Positions 43,414-54,340 of a DNA stretch of 64,000 nucleotides are shown piece after piece. Made by a program: the position numbers and the translations under genes. The notes under the pieces were generated by a model. That model did no database searches and was not told where the DNA came from. It saw only the letters and a program-made list of their open reading frames with translations. Origin of the DNA: Pseudopithomyces maydicus (Eukaryota > Ascomycota > Dothideomycetes > Pleosporales > Didymosphaeriaceae); contig JANTUC010000016.1 in the NCBI GenBank assembly GCA_026873275.1, forward strand, positions 1,240,001 through 1,304,000, in the 5' to 3' direction. Every line of letters begins with the position of its first letter. The stretch's first letter is position 1.

Positions 43414-44220
43414 GGCAGAGGTCGGGTATCTCAGCGCTACGGTAGTATGTACCTATGTAGGGAGTGTCTATTTCAGCAGTTAGCGGCGACTGCTGGCGTG
43501 AGATGGGACGAGGCGGTAGGGAGCACTGTAGCAGGAGCAGGCGAGGCTACGGTGGCTGTGCGCTGACTGGCTGGTGTGGGGGATAAAGTTGCTATGGCTC
43601 GACAACGGGTGCATCCTACGGCACATGGCAGTTTCAAACGCAGGGCGCGCCAAGCGGGGTCGCATAGGTAGGTACATACTTGCGGTGGATACGGTACGGT
43701 GCCGGTGGGAGAGGCAGCTCTGCGGACGAAAACGACGGAGACGGCCGGGCTGCTGTCGACTCTAGCGCGCGGGGGTTTAAGTATGTATGTACGGTAGGTA
43801 CGGTAGGTACGGTATCAACGGTACAGCCAGCCAGCTAGAGCTAGATAGATACGGTACCTGGCTGGTCCCTCCGAGGCCTCGGCAGCAGGCCCCAGGCCAG
43901 ATGACGCCTGAGTGTGGCTTGCGCTGCTGCAGGCGGGCCTGGCTGCGTCTGGCTGGCTCCACTTTAATCGCTCCGTACAGGTACCAAGCACTGCGCGCGG
44001 GAACGGGCGGACGACATGGCGCGCATGCTGTCTTAACGCCGACGACTTTTTAAGAGTCACGTCCCCTTGAAGGCGTTTCAGGGCCTGGACAGAGCCTGGA
44101 CGGAGCCCCTCTGCCTGTGCCATCAAAACTCCAGAGGGCCCCCCCGCGTCGAGCCGTCGAGCCCCCAATTGCCACGAATCCGCATTCCCCGCCTGCCATC
44201 CTCGACTCCCGATCTCCGCC
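43414..44220. other. Divergent promoter region
   Basis: 807 bases between the hydrolase and the Zn2Cys6 regulator, transcribed outward from here. It contains TACGGTAGG repeats near 43789-43813 and a GC-rich leader. No gene seen. Confidence 0.45.
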
Positions 44221-47200
44221 ATGGATCAGTCCCACGGCTACTACGGCGGCCCGCCGCTCATGAACCCGCCGCGCATCTTTGGCAGCATGAGCTCCAACGG
44301 CTCCCAAATGGCCCAGCCGCTGCCGCAGGCCATGTTCCACCCGGACGACATGGACGACGGCCACGAGCAGGGCGACCCCAAGCGGCGGCGGATCGCACGG
44401 GTAGGCAGCACCACCCTGAACCGGCGAGCGAGTGCTGATGTGCAACCCAGGCCTGCGACATGTGCCGCAAGAAGAAGATCAAGTGCGACGGCAAGATGCC
44501 CGCCTGCACCCACTGCATCAACTACAAGACCGAGTGCATCTTCACCCAGGTCGAGAAGAAGCGCCAGCCGCCGAAAGGGTAACCACCAAGCAGCCACCCA
44601 GACACACGCTCCCCACACGCTGACCCGCCACTGCCAGGGCCAAGTACATCGAGGGCCTCGAGAACCGCCTCGCCCGCATGGAGTCGCTGATGCGCCTGTC
44701 CGGCGTGCTGCCCGAGGACGACGACGGCAGCACCGACCTGGCCACCCTCGAGAAGCGCCTGCACGACCGCGCCCGCCAGCAGACAGGCACCCCCAAGGCA
44801 CCCAGCCCGAACGCCCGCAGGGCCTCGTCCGTCCACCACACCACCGAGCTCCTCGACGAGGGCACCCCCACACAGCCAGGCCTGCCCTCCCCGCGCAGCG
44901 GCACCGCCTCGCCCGAGCCCGCAGACCAGGACCACCAGCAGCCAGGCCAAAAGCCCGAAAAGGACGAGGACGCCCTCGCCGAGATGATGTGCTCGCTCGT
45001 CACCAACAACTGCGGAGAGACACGGTACATCGGTGGGTCATGCGGGGAACGCGAGCACCCGTTGAGTCCAACACACACTGACCACGCGTAGGCTCCTCTT
45101 CCGGCTTCTCCATCTTCTCGCCCAAGGGCATCCAATGGGTCAACGACAAGACGGGCGACGACTCCTTCCAGGAAATGATATCCACCGCCGCCATCGAGGA
45201 CAACAAGTGGATCCAATGGCGGCCCGACGTCTTCCAGGACATCTTCAAGCGCCGCGTGTACCGCCAGCTGCCGCCAAAGGCCGAGGCCCTCTCGCTGCTG
45301 AAGGACTACTTTGAGAACTTCAACTGCATGTTTCCGCTCTTCCACGAGGCTACCTTTATGCACCTCGTCGAAAAGCACTACTCCAACGACCCCTACGAGG
45401 GCTCCGGCTGGTGGGCCAGCTTGAACGTCGCCCTGGCGTTTGCCCACAGGCTGCGCGTCATGAGCAACTTGGTGCCGCAGGAGGAGGACGAGAAGGCGTG
45501 GCAGTATCTCAAGAACGCCATGAGCGTGCAGGTGGAGCTGACCATGCGCAACACCGACCTGCTCAGCGTGCAGGCACTGCTCGGCATCGTAAGCGAGGGT
45601 TTCCATCTGATACATACTGATTCCAGCGACTAACGTCTCCAGGGGCTGTTTCTGCTCGGCACGCCAAATCCGCAGCCGACGTATTTCTTCGTCGCGGCCG
45701 CAATCAGATTATCGCATAGCATCGGGCTGCACAAAAAGGGCACAGGCTTCAATTTGAATGCATCTGAAGTCGAACAGCGGAAGCGAGTTTTCTGGATAGC
45801 CTACATGCTCGACAAGGAGTGAGTGCTAGCTCTGTTTTTCGACCTCATCAATTTTGCTGACTGCGGTATAGCATCTGCTTGCGATCCGGCCGACCGCCTA
45901 TTCAGGATGACGACGACATGAATGTCGAGCTCCCTAGCGAAAGCCCGCCAGACAACATCGGCAACATCCCATTAGCTGACGGCAAAGGCAAAATGAACCT
46001 GTTCCGCGCCATGTGCACATTTTCTATCATCCAAAGCCATGTCTACAAACGCTTGTACTCGGTCAAGGCCACAAAACAAACAGACGGAGAGCTGCTCAAT
46101 ACTATCGGAGAATTGGACAAAGAGCTGGAGACATGGAAAGATGAAATCCCCCACGAGTTCCGTCCCGAAAACGACATCAAGGCTTCGCACACGCCGCTCA
46201 TCCTCCACGTCGCTGTGTTACATCTGGGCTACTACAACTGCCTTACCACTATCCACCGCATGAGCGTGCACCACGGCTACTGGACCTCCCGCCTATCCAA
46301 CTTCGCCATCCAAGGCCTCAACGCCCGACCCCTAAACCCCCGCGTCTTCATGTCCGCACAGCTATGCGTCCAAGCCGCCCGCGCCTCCATCCACCTCCTC
46401 AAATACATCCCCAAAGGCGACCAATCCTGCGTCTGGCTCATCATCTACTTCCCCGTCACCGCCCTCGTCACCCTCTTCGCCAACATCCTCCAAAACCCGC
46501 AAGACACGCGCTCCCGCTCCGACCTCAAACTCATGAAGCTAGTCGTCAGTTTCCTAAGCCTGCTCAAAAACGAGCAGGGCAACGGCAGCGTGAAACGCAT
46601 GCTCAGCGTGTGCACGGAATTCGAGCGCATCGCCGCCATCGTGCTGGACAAGACGGATCGCGAGCATGCGTCGCGCCGGAAACGCAAGCAGGGAGACTCG
46701 GAACAGGACGCGGAGATTGCGGCCACGGAGCGCGAGATACTGAGCCAGAATCGTGGGCCCCAGAGTTCGCCGAGTCAGAATACGTCGCCGCAGCCGGCAC
46801 AGCAGGATATGATATTCAACCCCGACTTTCATGGGTTCAATGAGGTACGTGCGCTTTTATACTATGATATACTATGCATACATACATATATACGTTCTAC
46901 CCCGTCCCTTTACCGTACACGCTTTCTTCCTTATTCTCATTTCTTATCTCTTATTTCTTATTCTTATCTCTCATTCTCATTCCTTGTCTTCGTTTCTTAC
47001 GTATATATAATATATATATATAAACATACTAACTCCCCCACAGCCCTTCCCCTTCTCCCCCAACTTCTCCCACGCAAACCTCCACCACCCCTCCCACCTC
47101 TCCGCCAACTTCTCCCCTCCCTCGCCACAACCGCCATCCCCTCGCAGCAATCCCAGTCCCGCTCCCAATCCCAATCCAACTACCCGCCCCCCACCACCCT

Positions 47201-47522
47201 CGGCATCCCCCCCATGGACGGCGTCGTCAACATGGGCGGAACCACGACCGCCACATTCGACCACACGTTCAACACGGTGCCGCAGGACCTGTGGAAGATG
47301 CCCATGACGCTCGAGTGGGATTGGGCGGATATGACGGGGACGGGGGCCGGGTTTGGGGGTGGGGGGTATGAGGGGATGGAGATGAGTGGGGTTATGGCTG
47401 AGTTTGGGGAGGGGGGTATGGGGGGAGGTAGGGGGAGAGAGAGAGAGAGAGAAAGAAAGAAAGAAAGAAAAAGTAGAAAGAATGTAGGGGGGTGCGGTGG
47501 GATGGGAGGGTGGGGAGGTTAA
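44221..47522 (+). CDS. Zn2Cys6 transcription factor with fungal_trans domain
   Basis: Seven exons: 44221-44400, 44451-44578, 44638-45032, 45092-45588, 45643-45818, 45872-46844 and 47044-47522, about 942 aa. The N-terminal zinc cluster reads CDMCRKKKIKCDGKMPACTHC and then INYKTEC, i.e. CX2CX6CX6CX2CX6C. A linker (PPKGAKYIEGLENRLARME) and a short coiled coil for dimerisation follow. The middle homology region has the fungal_trans blocks FNCMFPLFHEATF, GLFLLGTPNPQPTYFF, AIRLSHSIGLHKKG and RVFWIAYMLD. The last exon begins in a Phe/Ser-rich frame (PFPFSPNFSHANL) and must shift by one base near 47120 (CCCC run) to reach the frame ending at 47522 (PPMDGVVNMGG, LWKMPMTLEWDWADM). A nuclear regulator; target genes unknown. 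Confidence 0.87.
47437..47475 (+). repeat. (GA)n/(GAAA)n purine microsatellite at the 3' end of the regulator gene
   Basis: GAGAGAGA then AAAGAAAGAAAG; it encodes an Arg/Glu/Lys run in the current frame, which may be beyond the true stop. Confidence 0.75.
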
Positions 47523-47569
47523 TTCGTATTGTATATTGTATTTTATTTAGTATTTATGGGGATGGGAAG

Positions 47570-47670
47570 GGTTAGGGAGGGTCAGGAAGGGATGGGATGG
47601 GTCAGGAAGGGATAGGAAGGGATAGGATGGGCCAGGAAGGATCAGGAAGGATCAGGAAGGGATGGGAGGA
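47570..47670 (+). repeat. Minisatellite of GGGTCAGGAA-type ~10-bp units
   Basis: About ten degenerate tandem units (GGTCAGGAAG, GGATAGGAAG, GATCAGGAAG) on a G-rich strand just after the regulator gene. Confidence 0.8.
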
Positions 47671-48020
47671 AAAAAGGAGGCGCGTAATGAGGTGTATGTA
47701 CATGTTTTACGACTTTACGGTTGATTTTATGGTGGGGGATATATATATGTTCCCGCTTTACATACATACATATATTTTATATTCGTTTTTGGTCTTCTCT
47801 CTTTTTTTGTCTTTATCTATCTATGTGTCTATGCCGGAGATAAAGAACTCTGGTTCGGGAAAATACGAGCCGCTTATTATTTGCTTGATTTCTTGGTTAT
47901 GAGAAAGGTGTAGGAGATTGAGTAAAGTAGTAGAAACGTTGTGAAAGATGAACCCTGCCTCTTTTAATAGTGGGAGTGTATATACTTTCACCCTCTCCTG
48001 TTTGGTCCATTACTTAGTAC

Positions 48021-48112
48021 TCCTCGTTGTTGAATTCGTTGCGTCAAGTTTGCCCTTGGTGGCTGGAGTCGGCATGACCTGTACAGGTCCTTACGACGTT
48101 GATTGAACATCA
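48021..48112 (+). repeat. Dispersed ~90-bp repeat, copy 1
   Basis: Shares a long, nearly identical block with 55859-55948, including GGTGGCTGGAGTCGGCATGA and GGTCCTTACG. This copy has an extra CTGTAC. No ORF inside, no obvious terminal repeats. Confidence 0.8.
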
Positions 48113-48230
48113 TGTATATATTATACCACATTTGGCTTGCATTTCAACAGCTCAATAGACAACCATTTCACGTTGAAATTGTATCATGTCAACACACATT
48201 CTTTCAAACGTAATCATTCATCCAGCTATT

Positions 48231-48587
48231 TCAATCATCCCCCCTACTCCCCCTCCCCTCCCTTTCCCTCTCCGCACGCTTCTGATTCGACAACAACGAA
48301 TCCGCATCGCTCACCCTATCACTCTGCCCATCATTCCCCCACGCATCCCGATACAACGCCGGCTCAAACGACCGCGCCGTCTCCCTATTCGGATTCCACG
48401 GCCGCGAAAACAACGCCTGCGACAACCGCCCCCGATCCACCGTCGGCCTCAACTTCGCCAACGGAATATCCCCCTCCTCGTCCCCCGCCCCACTCTCCGT
48501 CGCCGTAACACCGTGCTTCCCCTTCTCCCTCGCCTTCCCACCCCCAGCTTGACTCCCCCTGACTCTGACTCGCACTACTCGCACTGT
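48231..48587 (-). other. Probable out-of-frame C-terminal tail of the CFEM-rhodopsin receptor
   Basis: Past the in-frame stop at 48588, a minus-strand frame encodes DEEGDIPLAKLRPTVDRGRL and SRPWNPNRETARSFEPALY and ends near 48231. It is charged and ordered like a cytoplasmic tail, while in a third frame SSRPSRFGGRSAESGSGSG lies at about 48590-48660. Missing bases in G-runs would connect all three. This is inference from composition. Confidence 0.5.
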
Positions 48588-50406
48588 TCAACTTCCCTTT
48601 ACTATCTCCACTCCCACTCCCACTCTCCGCGCTTCTCCCCCCAAACCTCGACGGCCGCGACGACCCCTCCGTCCCCCCTCCTCCCCACAACACACCACCC
48701 TCCACAGCACCCGCCCCACCGCCCGCTGCAGCGCCCTCACCGTCGGCACCGCCGCACACACATGCCCCGCGATACTCGCCCCGAACCCCAACACCCCCGT
48801 CGGCACCACCGTCCACGTCTGATCCCGCGTATCCGTAACCCCACCCAAATACGGCAACCTCGCACAACTTATCCCAATAATCCCGGTCCCCAGCCCGAAA
48901 AACACAATCAAAAGCACCTTCTTCCCGCGCGGCATCTGCAACCGCAGGACGACGGGGATGGGCAGCACGAAGAGCACGACTTCGGCGATGACCTCGAAGA
49001 TGACGGTGGCGCGCAGCACGGCGATCCAGTCGATGCATTTTGTGGACGGTTGCGATTGCAGGGATAGGTCCCAGATGGCGTGGATGGGGATGCATTGGAA
49101 GGCGGCGAGGAGGATTAGGGGGATGGTGTAGAGGAGGGAGAAGGCGGAGAAGTAGGCGATGAAGTGGCGGAGCCAGGGGTTGGGGAAGATGCGGAGGTAG
49201 AGGGTGAGGATGGAGAATTTGAGGAGGAGGAGGTTGAGGGCCCAGAGGAGGGTTGCGATGTATGCTGGGGGTGTTAGTTGGGTTACAATAATCCGTGGAT
49301 CGATGAGATTGGATCTTTAGAACCCGTCTCCGCGTACAGGCAGGTTTTGGGGAAGAGGATGTGTGGTGGGGGTGGGTTTGTGGAGGAGTTTGAGGGGGAA
49401 GGGCTCGGTGAGTGGATGAAGGGTAGGGGTCAATGCAAGAAAGGGTTTGGTTGGTGAGGTGATTGGCGATTTGGATCGTGCGGTGGTAACATTCGGATTG
49501 AGAGGAGAAAGAGGATGGAATACGGCGATGTGAAGCCGGGGGAGGCAACGAAAAAAAATACGTACTATACCGCCCGACGTCCACAACATCCTGATACGTA
49601 ACGTCCCAGATGTGATACCCAAGGCCGGAATACGAGTCTAAACCACCCAGTCAGCTACCCAAACAGCGCAGCGAGACTGGCAACCGCCTCCGTGGACAGA
49701 AATTACTCACTCATTATCAACATCGCCGACGCCGGAACCGCGAGAACCTGCATCCACGTTAGCTACCCCCATCTTCCAGATGCAGAGATACAATGCGTGC
49801 ATACCACGGCAATCAACTGCAGCCAATCATCCCACCAAAATTTGCTCCCGCCAATGTACCGTGACGAAAAGCGCATCGTAACCGCGACGATGGGCACGAT
49901 GGCGGAAACCCAGCCCGTTATCCTGACGGCCATGGCGCGGTTGTTGTGAGGCTTGTCACACAGGATGCCCTGGACCTGCAAGAGCTCTGAGAGCGACAAT
50001 GTTAGTACGTGTGTAGACTGTGGTTCAGGCGCAGGAGTTCAGCATAACGTACTAAACGTCTCTTCATACGTGCAGTTGGCCAGCAGGCACGGCTGGAGGA
50101 TGTCCGTCGAGTTTGTGGACGAGCACTGGCAGGATATGTCGAGGAGGCCGCAGCCGATGGAGGGGATTTCTTGGAGGAGGCAGTTCATCTGTGGTGGTAT
50201 GCATGTCAGTGTCGTGTATCTTCCACCCAAACCCGAACAGCGTCCACATCTGCGTGTAAATCTGTACGTACGCCACACTCGGGTATTTCCGCCATGACGC
50301 CCAGCAGCGCTGGATCGTCGGGAGACATGGGAGTCGACTGTGCGGCGGCCTGCGCACCGAGCACGAGCAGCGTTGCTGCTATCCATCCGGTCACATTGGG
50401 TCTCAT
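48588..50406 (-). CDS. CFEM-domain rhodopsin-type (SAT4-like) membrane receptor
   Basis: Six exons: 50272-50406, 50053-50188, 49805-49986, 49711-49747, 49566-49637 and 48588-49264, all phases closing, 412 aa. The start is the ATG at 50406 (MRPNVTGWIAATLLVLGAQA, a signal peptide). A CFEM domain spans exons 1-2: PECG, MNCLLQEIPSIGCG, LDISCQCSS, LQPCLLANCTY. Seven membrane segments follow with the rhodopsin-like fungal motifs RFSSRYIGGSKFWWDDWLQL, YHIWDV, FSILTLYLRIFPNPW, FQCIPIHAIWDL and DQTWTVVPTG. CFEM-SAT4 proteins are a family of fungal surface receptors that includes Pth11. The last 40 in-frame residues are Arg/Gly-rich and probably out of frame. An exon of only 37 nt (49711-49747) is included. 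Confidence 0.85.
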
Positions 50407-52490
50407 CGCGGGGAGGCGAGGGGGGATCACGGTTCCGAGGGCGCCACCACCTGGGGGAGTTGTGTATGTGGTTTCCTTCCGCGGAAATCGTCCGGTTCAC
50501 TGCCTTCTGTGTACATATATAAACGATAGATGGGCGGCCGCTAGGTGCTAACGCCAGGGGCCTGAGAAGGTACACTAGGAATCATGAATCATGCTAGAAC
50601 GAGGTCTAGCTCTGAGCGCCTTTCATGCCTTGTGTGGTTCCGTGGGTACGTATGTAGTTCAGAAATGGATACCCATTAGACCACCAGCTAAAGGCGTTTT
50701 GGAGGCGATCGATATAAATTTTTTTCATCGTCCATATCATCTTTCTCACACGGTGCATGTCGGACTTGCAGCCTGACAGCCTAGTGCGCTGCCGCCCCTC
50801 GCGTGGCACGCATGCCGTGTCTCCCCGTACTCTGGGATCCCTTGGCGATATTAACGTATTTGAATCAAGGCGAGGGCTAGTTCGCCCGTGTTGCGGGGAG
50901 AAAAGTACCGTACCGCGTGTGCGCGGCGTCGGGAGAGAGGCTCGTCTGCCGGTACCTACATTGGGTCGGCCGGATGGCTGACTGGCGGATGGCCAACGGC
51001 CAGCGACGATGCAAAAACCATGGAAAGTTTATGTAGGTAGATAGATACTATGTAGTCGGCACTTTCTAAAAAGGCAATCCATATTCGTGTGCCCATCTCC
51101 ACCACCTCCGCCTGACTCAGGCACGCACACACCACCCATTCACCACCCACCCTCCCTCCCAACCGTCGCATTCCACCCGTCCCCTCTCGCCGTTTCACCC
51201 CAAAAATCCCCGACAGAAGTCTTGCCCCCTCTCTTTCCCACCGTCGAAACTCTATCCCGCGCCGCGCCTCCACCACCGGTGCAACTTGGGAGGTTACAGG
51301 CGCGATCTAGAGGCCCTAGCCCGCGCGATCGATGTGTTAAAAGTGGGGGCTCTGATCCGAGGGCTGTGATTGCGCGATATTCCGGGTTGGTTGCCCAGAG
51401 ACTTGGTCGGGCTACTACATAGGTAGCTAGCTGGCTAGCGGGCTGTGGGGAGCGAGCTAGGTACATAGGTACTTACGTAGTTAGCTACTATACTCTATTG
51501 TACTGTGCGTACCATGCAGGTGGGTGCGCGTGTGTCTGTATGGATGTAGGTAGGTAGGTGGGTAGGTAGGCATGTGTGTGTGTGCCTCGTGCAAGGTACA
51601 TATTGCGGTGCGAAACGGATGGCGCGTGCGATGGTGCTGGGTATCCATCTTGAGTGGGGCTTTTGGAGGGCGTTGCGCGGTTCATGCGGGTGGGCGGATT
51701 GGTGGCGTGGGTTAGTTTTGGTTGGTTCTAGGGGCACGGCGGTGATCTCCGAGAGGGAGTTGGACTGGTGTTTGTTGTTGGCGAGCGTTTGGGTAGGGGT
51801 GAGAATATGGTATTTGGAAGAGGTATAATCGTGGAGATGAAATAGTGAGGATGTGTAGAGGGTGGATACTAAATTCATTCCTAACAAGGTTACAAAAATC
51901 ACGTGGTAATCATTTCTTCATGGGCAATCTTCATGGGTAATTCAGCTGATACGGCTTCTTTTTAGTTTGCATTGGAAGATAACATTCGTTCCTTCTTTAT
52001 CTATTGGGGTGTGGTGATGAGATTGGGATGGAGGGAGCGAAGGCAAGGGGGTCGTGGGTTGGAGAGGGAGACATGGAGGGTTAGACAATTGGATGAGGAA
52101 GGGAATGTCGATTGTTAGGTAAGGAGGAAAAGAAAAAGCAAAAGAGGAGAAAATAACTGAAGGGTTATCCGAAAAGTGTATGAGGTAGTGGCCCTAAGAT
52201 AAGGAATGGAGAGGAGTGTTATGTGGTCGGATACTTTCCGAGAATAGGGAGGAGATTTGATGACGGTGGGAGGGTGGTCGTAGATTTTGTTTACGAAAAT
52301 GATTGAATATAGCTAAACGGGGGGCTAATCTGTCATTATCCCTTTCAAATACATCTATTATTGCCAATGTCTTTGTGTTCAGAAAAGCCAACTGACGTAG
52401 TGCCGAGCTCTATTAATGTTGACCCATTGCAAACCATCCATCTATACAGATGTATTCCTGAATCTTTTCTTCATTATTGAACCCGGCGCG
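50407..52490. other. 2-kb intergenic region, no gene seen
   Basis: Upstream of the receptor gene and downstream of the 518-aa orphan. It holds TAGG/TAGC microsatellites at 51417-51475 and 51545-51572 and a purine-rich stretch at 52020-52150. Open frames at 51087-51422 and 51495-51902 are compositional. Confidence 0.5.
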
Positions 52491-54047
52491 CTACCACCAG
52501 CACCCACCAGGCGGTCCTGGATACAAGCATCGATCCATCCACGCCCGCTTCTGGCTCAGAAACATACACTCGTCTTCAGCTCTCGCCTTGTCCGGCAGCT
52601 CCACTTCTACCCTGACTGGATCTCCTATCAACAAATGAAGACGCCCGACTGTGCAATCGCCATAGCTCTTTGCAATGTGCTTGTAACAAGAAAAAACCTG
52701 CACTGGCTCTTCCATGAAAACGTCTTTGCCCAAAATTACAGGGTACTCCGGATCCTCTGAGTCATTTAGGGGGTCATCAAAAACCTCCGGATTTATCTCC
52801 ATTTGCGTGCTGGGAAGTTCTGGGCACCTCCCCACAGGAGCAATCTGCATGTTCAAATCTGCTTTGCCACTTGGTTTCGGGAGATGAACAGAGGCAAAGA
52901 GAACATTATCATGCGCTTGAAAATGATAACCTGGGTTCCGGCTTGACTCTAGAGTCGGTGAACAAAGCTCGGGGTGTATCTTGGACTTTTGTGATGTATC
53001 CACCTTCACCTTGTACCAATGGTATCTAATGCGTACCCACGTCGTGATCTTGTACACCGCAGGAGTATCGGAGGGAACACAGTTGTGTTGGGATTTAGGC
53101 TGCGTCTGTATTGAAGCAAACCATGGGAGGTATAAAGTAGGTACATAGTGCTTCTGCGCCTTCTTCATTAAAGAGGCTTCTTGCTGCTCAAGTCGTTTGC
53201 GAACCCTTACCTCACTCCTGTTGATCCTGTTAACCTCTTTAATGACTCTCGTGATATTTTCGGATACCTGGGAAGCCTGGTCATCGAAGTCCGGGATATT
53301 GCTAATGCCGAATAAGGGTCGGATCATTCGGTATTTCATGAGAAAGCGATCGCCTAACCCGCTGTTCCGCAGCAAAAGTACATACTGGTCACGTTCTCGA
53401 ATTATGTTTTCAAGATCCTGGAACTTTGTTGTGTTTGAATACAATGCTGAATTTGTGAGAATTTGAAGCGGTATTAATGGGTGTTGCTCCAAATGTCGCT
53501 CGGCAAGACCACTTCCATCGAGAAGACGAAAGAATTCGTCGACTTCCCTCAATGCTTTCCTTATAAGCCGGCGACCAGATCTAGAGTTTGCATCGCCGAT
53601 GTGGGAAACCTGACTGTCATTGTGTTCCTGGCCACTTTTCGTCTTCATCCGGTTGTGCGCTTTGTCCGATGCTAACCTTGTCGCAGCGATACACATCTTG
53701 CTCAGCGTGTCAGAGCTGTAGGTCTTGCAAAAAGGCTTAAGAATATCCTTCAGGGATGATCGCTCCGATTCTGGAGAGGCTTTCGGCTTTGTGGAAGATA
53801 TTTCCTGTTTTTCGCTGAGCCATTTTGTTAGCCTTGCACGGGTATTGGCCGCTGCGGTTCTAGAAGCGTTATTGATCATGAAAATAGCGTCTTTGCGAAG
53901 AATTTCTCGAGGTGGAGGAGCACGGCGGTGTCGTCGCCTGGATTCATCCGGAAACCACCAATGCTCGTTCCTTTGGTAGTTCACCGATTTCGTCGGTACT
54001 TCAGCATCGCCCCGGCGCCAGATTGAAGAGGACGGATCCGATTGCAT
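52491..54047 (-). CDS. Hypothetical protein, 518 aa
   Basis: An intronless ORF with balanced, protein-like composition and neutral third positions, unlike the GC-rich genes at 40-50 kb. Not recognised. The N-terminus is basic and polar (RRRHRRAPPPREILRK); residues about 100-300 are mainly helical and charged (REVDEFFRLLDGSGLAERHL, NIIRERDQYVLLLRNSGLG); the C-terminal 200 residues are beta-like, with YVPTLYLPWFASIQ, KITTWVRIRYHWYKVKV and a final LLIGDPVRVEVELPDKAR. The repeated phrase DGSGLAERHLE/RNSGLGDRFL hints at an internal duplication. No signal peptide or membrane segment. It is probably a lineage-restricted accessory gene. Confidence 0.65.
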   Translation of the reverse strand: MQSDPSSSIWRRGDAEVPTKSVNYQRNEHWWFPDESRRRHRRAPPPREILRKDAIFMINNASRTAAANTRARLTKWLSEKQEISSTKPKASPESERSSLKDILKPFCKTYSSDTLSKMCIAATRLASDKAHNRMKTKSGQEHNDSQVSHIGDANSRSGRRLIRKALREVDEFFRLLDGSGLAERHLEQHPLIPLQILTNSALYSNTTKFQDLENIIRERDQYVLLLRNSGLGDRFLMKYRMIRPLFGISNIPDFDDQASQVSENITRVIKEVNRINRSEVRVRKRLEQQEASLMKKAQKHYVPTLYLPWFASIQTQPKSQHNCVPSDTPAVYKITTWVRIRYHWYKVKVDTSQKSKIHPELCSPTLESSRNPGYHFQAHDNVLFASVHLPKPSGKADLNMQIAPVGRCPELPSTQMEINPEVFDDPLNDSEDPEYPVILGKDVFMEEPVQVFSCYKHIAKSYGDCTVGRLHLLIGDPVRVEVELPDKARAEDECMFLSQKRAWMDRCLYPGPPGGCWW

Positions 54048-54340
54048 TTTAGCGAGTGGCGTGGGTGAGTTGATGGAGGTAATAGAAATCCTAAAAGCTG
54101 TACTATCTCAGGAAATTATAAAGGTATCGTGCTGCAACTGATTAAGTAATAGTCTTTGGTTTAACCTCGCGTCAATTATTTTCACTTGAAAGTCTAGGTA
54201 AGGTTGAAATCAGGACAACGCCCCACTTATTTTTCAAACCCCGAGACTTATAAAGCCGCTGCAAGTCCCCAGAAACCTGAGCTACTGAAGCATTATACTT
54301 TTCCCACCAGACCGTCTCTACTCATTACTCTTCGGCAAGA
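54048..54340. other. Divergent intergenic spacer
   Basis: About 290 bases between two outward-facing accessory genes (52491-54047 and 54341-55417). No further feature seen. Confidence 0.4.

Noticed and set aside
51280..51420. Possible tRNA-like segment with GGTTACAGGCGCG and GGGTTGG
   Set aside because: No consistent acceptor stem, anticodon loop or TTCGA box could be placed.
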